Assembly: GCA_046706685.1 (NCBI GenBank)
Contig: JBJKPE010000128.1
Location: forward strand, 1 to 21,052
From: JARRRD01 sp046706685
GTDB lineage: Bacteria; Nitrospirota; Thermodesulfovibrionia; Thermodesulfovibrionales; UBA6898
Direction of reading: 5' to 3'
DNA: 21,052 nt
Part shown: positions 20,943 to 21,052 of the stretch, piece by piece
Numbering within the stretch: the first letter of the stretch is position 1
Layout: every line of letters begins with the position of its first letter
Notes under the pieces: generated by a model
Seen by the model: the letters and a program-made list of their open reading frames with translations, nothing else
What the model was told of the DNA's origin: nothing
Database searches by the model: none
Translations under genes and position numbers: made by a program

Positions 20943-21052
20943 GAAGTGAATAGATTCAACTGGTTTTGGATTTCCATAATATTTGATCGTTCTCCCATAG
21001 CCTGAAGAGCTTGCTGTAGAGGCATTTTCTCGAAAAGGGTGATCGATAAAAT
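20939..21052 (-). mobile_element. IS4-type transposase C-terminus (partial, runs off the right edge)
   Basis: The minus strand from 21052 is open for 37 codons to a TAA at 20939-20941. It begins with ILSITLFEKMPLQQAL, includes NQLNLF and ends in TS. The ITLFEK...QAL and terminal NQLNLF pattern is typical of IS4-family DDE transposase C-termini as I remember them; the length seen is too short for certainty. The element's end is probably within about 15 bases left of the stop codon, around TTAGTGTCCGGTTAA (20928-20942). No target duplication can be checked because the other end is outside the window. Confidence 0.65.

Overview
The window is a bacterial chromosome segment from a Gram-negative organism. 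An outer-membrane beta-barrel porin with a signal peptide, a sigma54-type promoter and the overall gene style fit the Desulfobacterota/Nitrospirota kind of lineage; that placement is inference. No rRNA, tRNA or CRISPR array is visible.

Left flank (1-3855). These look like independent genes. A minus-strand amidohydrolase runs off the left edge (1-658). An alginate-export-type porin follows (950-2308) and ends at a strong intrinsic terminator. Next is a beta-CASP metallo-beta-lactamase RNase (2479-3855) with its own sigma70-like promoter and a weak terminator. A 485-bp gap (3856-4340) then carries a near-consensus sigma54 -24/-12 element and an upstream palindrome that could bind an activator.

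Main locus (4341 to about 20930, all plus strand, tightly packed). In order it holds: a PqqD-like protein with a distinctive C-terminal tail; an NTP_transf_5-type nucleotidyltransferase; an ABC exporter half-transporter; an HprK-like kinase fused to a family-2 glycosyltransferase; an SDR resembling uronate dehydrogenase; two tandem GT2 genes; an isocitrate lyase/PEP mutase superfamily enzyme with the lyase motif KRCGH; an oxalate-CoA-ligase-like adenylation domain fused to a carrier domain and a thioesterase with a Cys nucleophile; a NodB-type deacetylase; another GT2; a radical SAM/SPASM protein fused to two cupin domains; and a GT39-like membrane glycosyltransferase. The GT39 gene appears cut by an insertion sequence whose transposase C-terminus lies on the minus strand at the right edge.

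The PqqD + nucleotidyltransferase + HprK-like kinase + ABC exporter set recalls modules near RiPP (lasso-type) and cell-surface polysaccharide loci. The lasso macrocyclase and protease partners are absent, while four related GT2 domains, a deacetylase and an acyl-activating enzyme are present. My reading is a sigma54-controlled assembly and export locus for a decorated surface glycan or glycopeptide. A small organic acid, possibly a lyase product, would be activated on a carrier protein and transferred to sugar or peptide. That model is inference; the individual domain calls are well supported by motifs.
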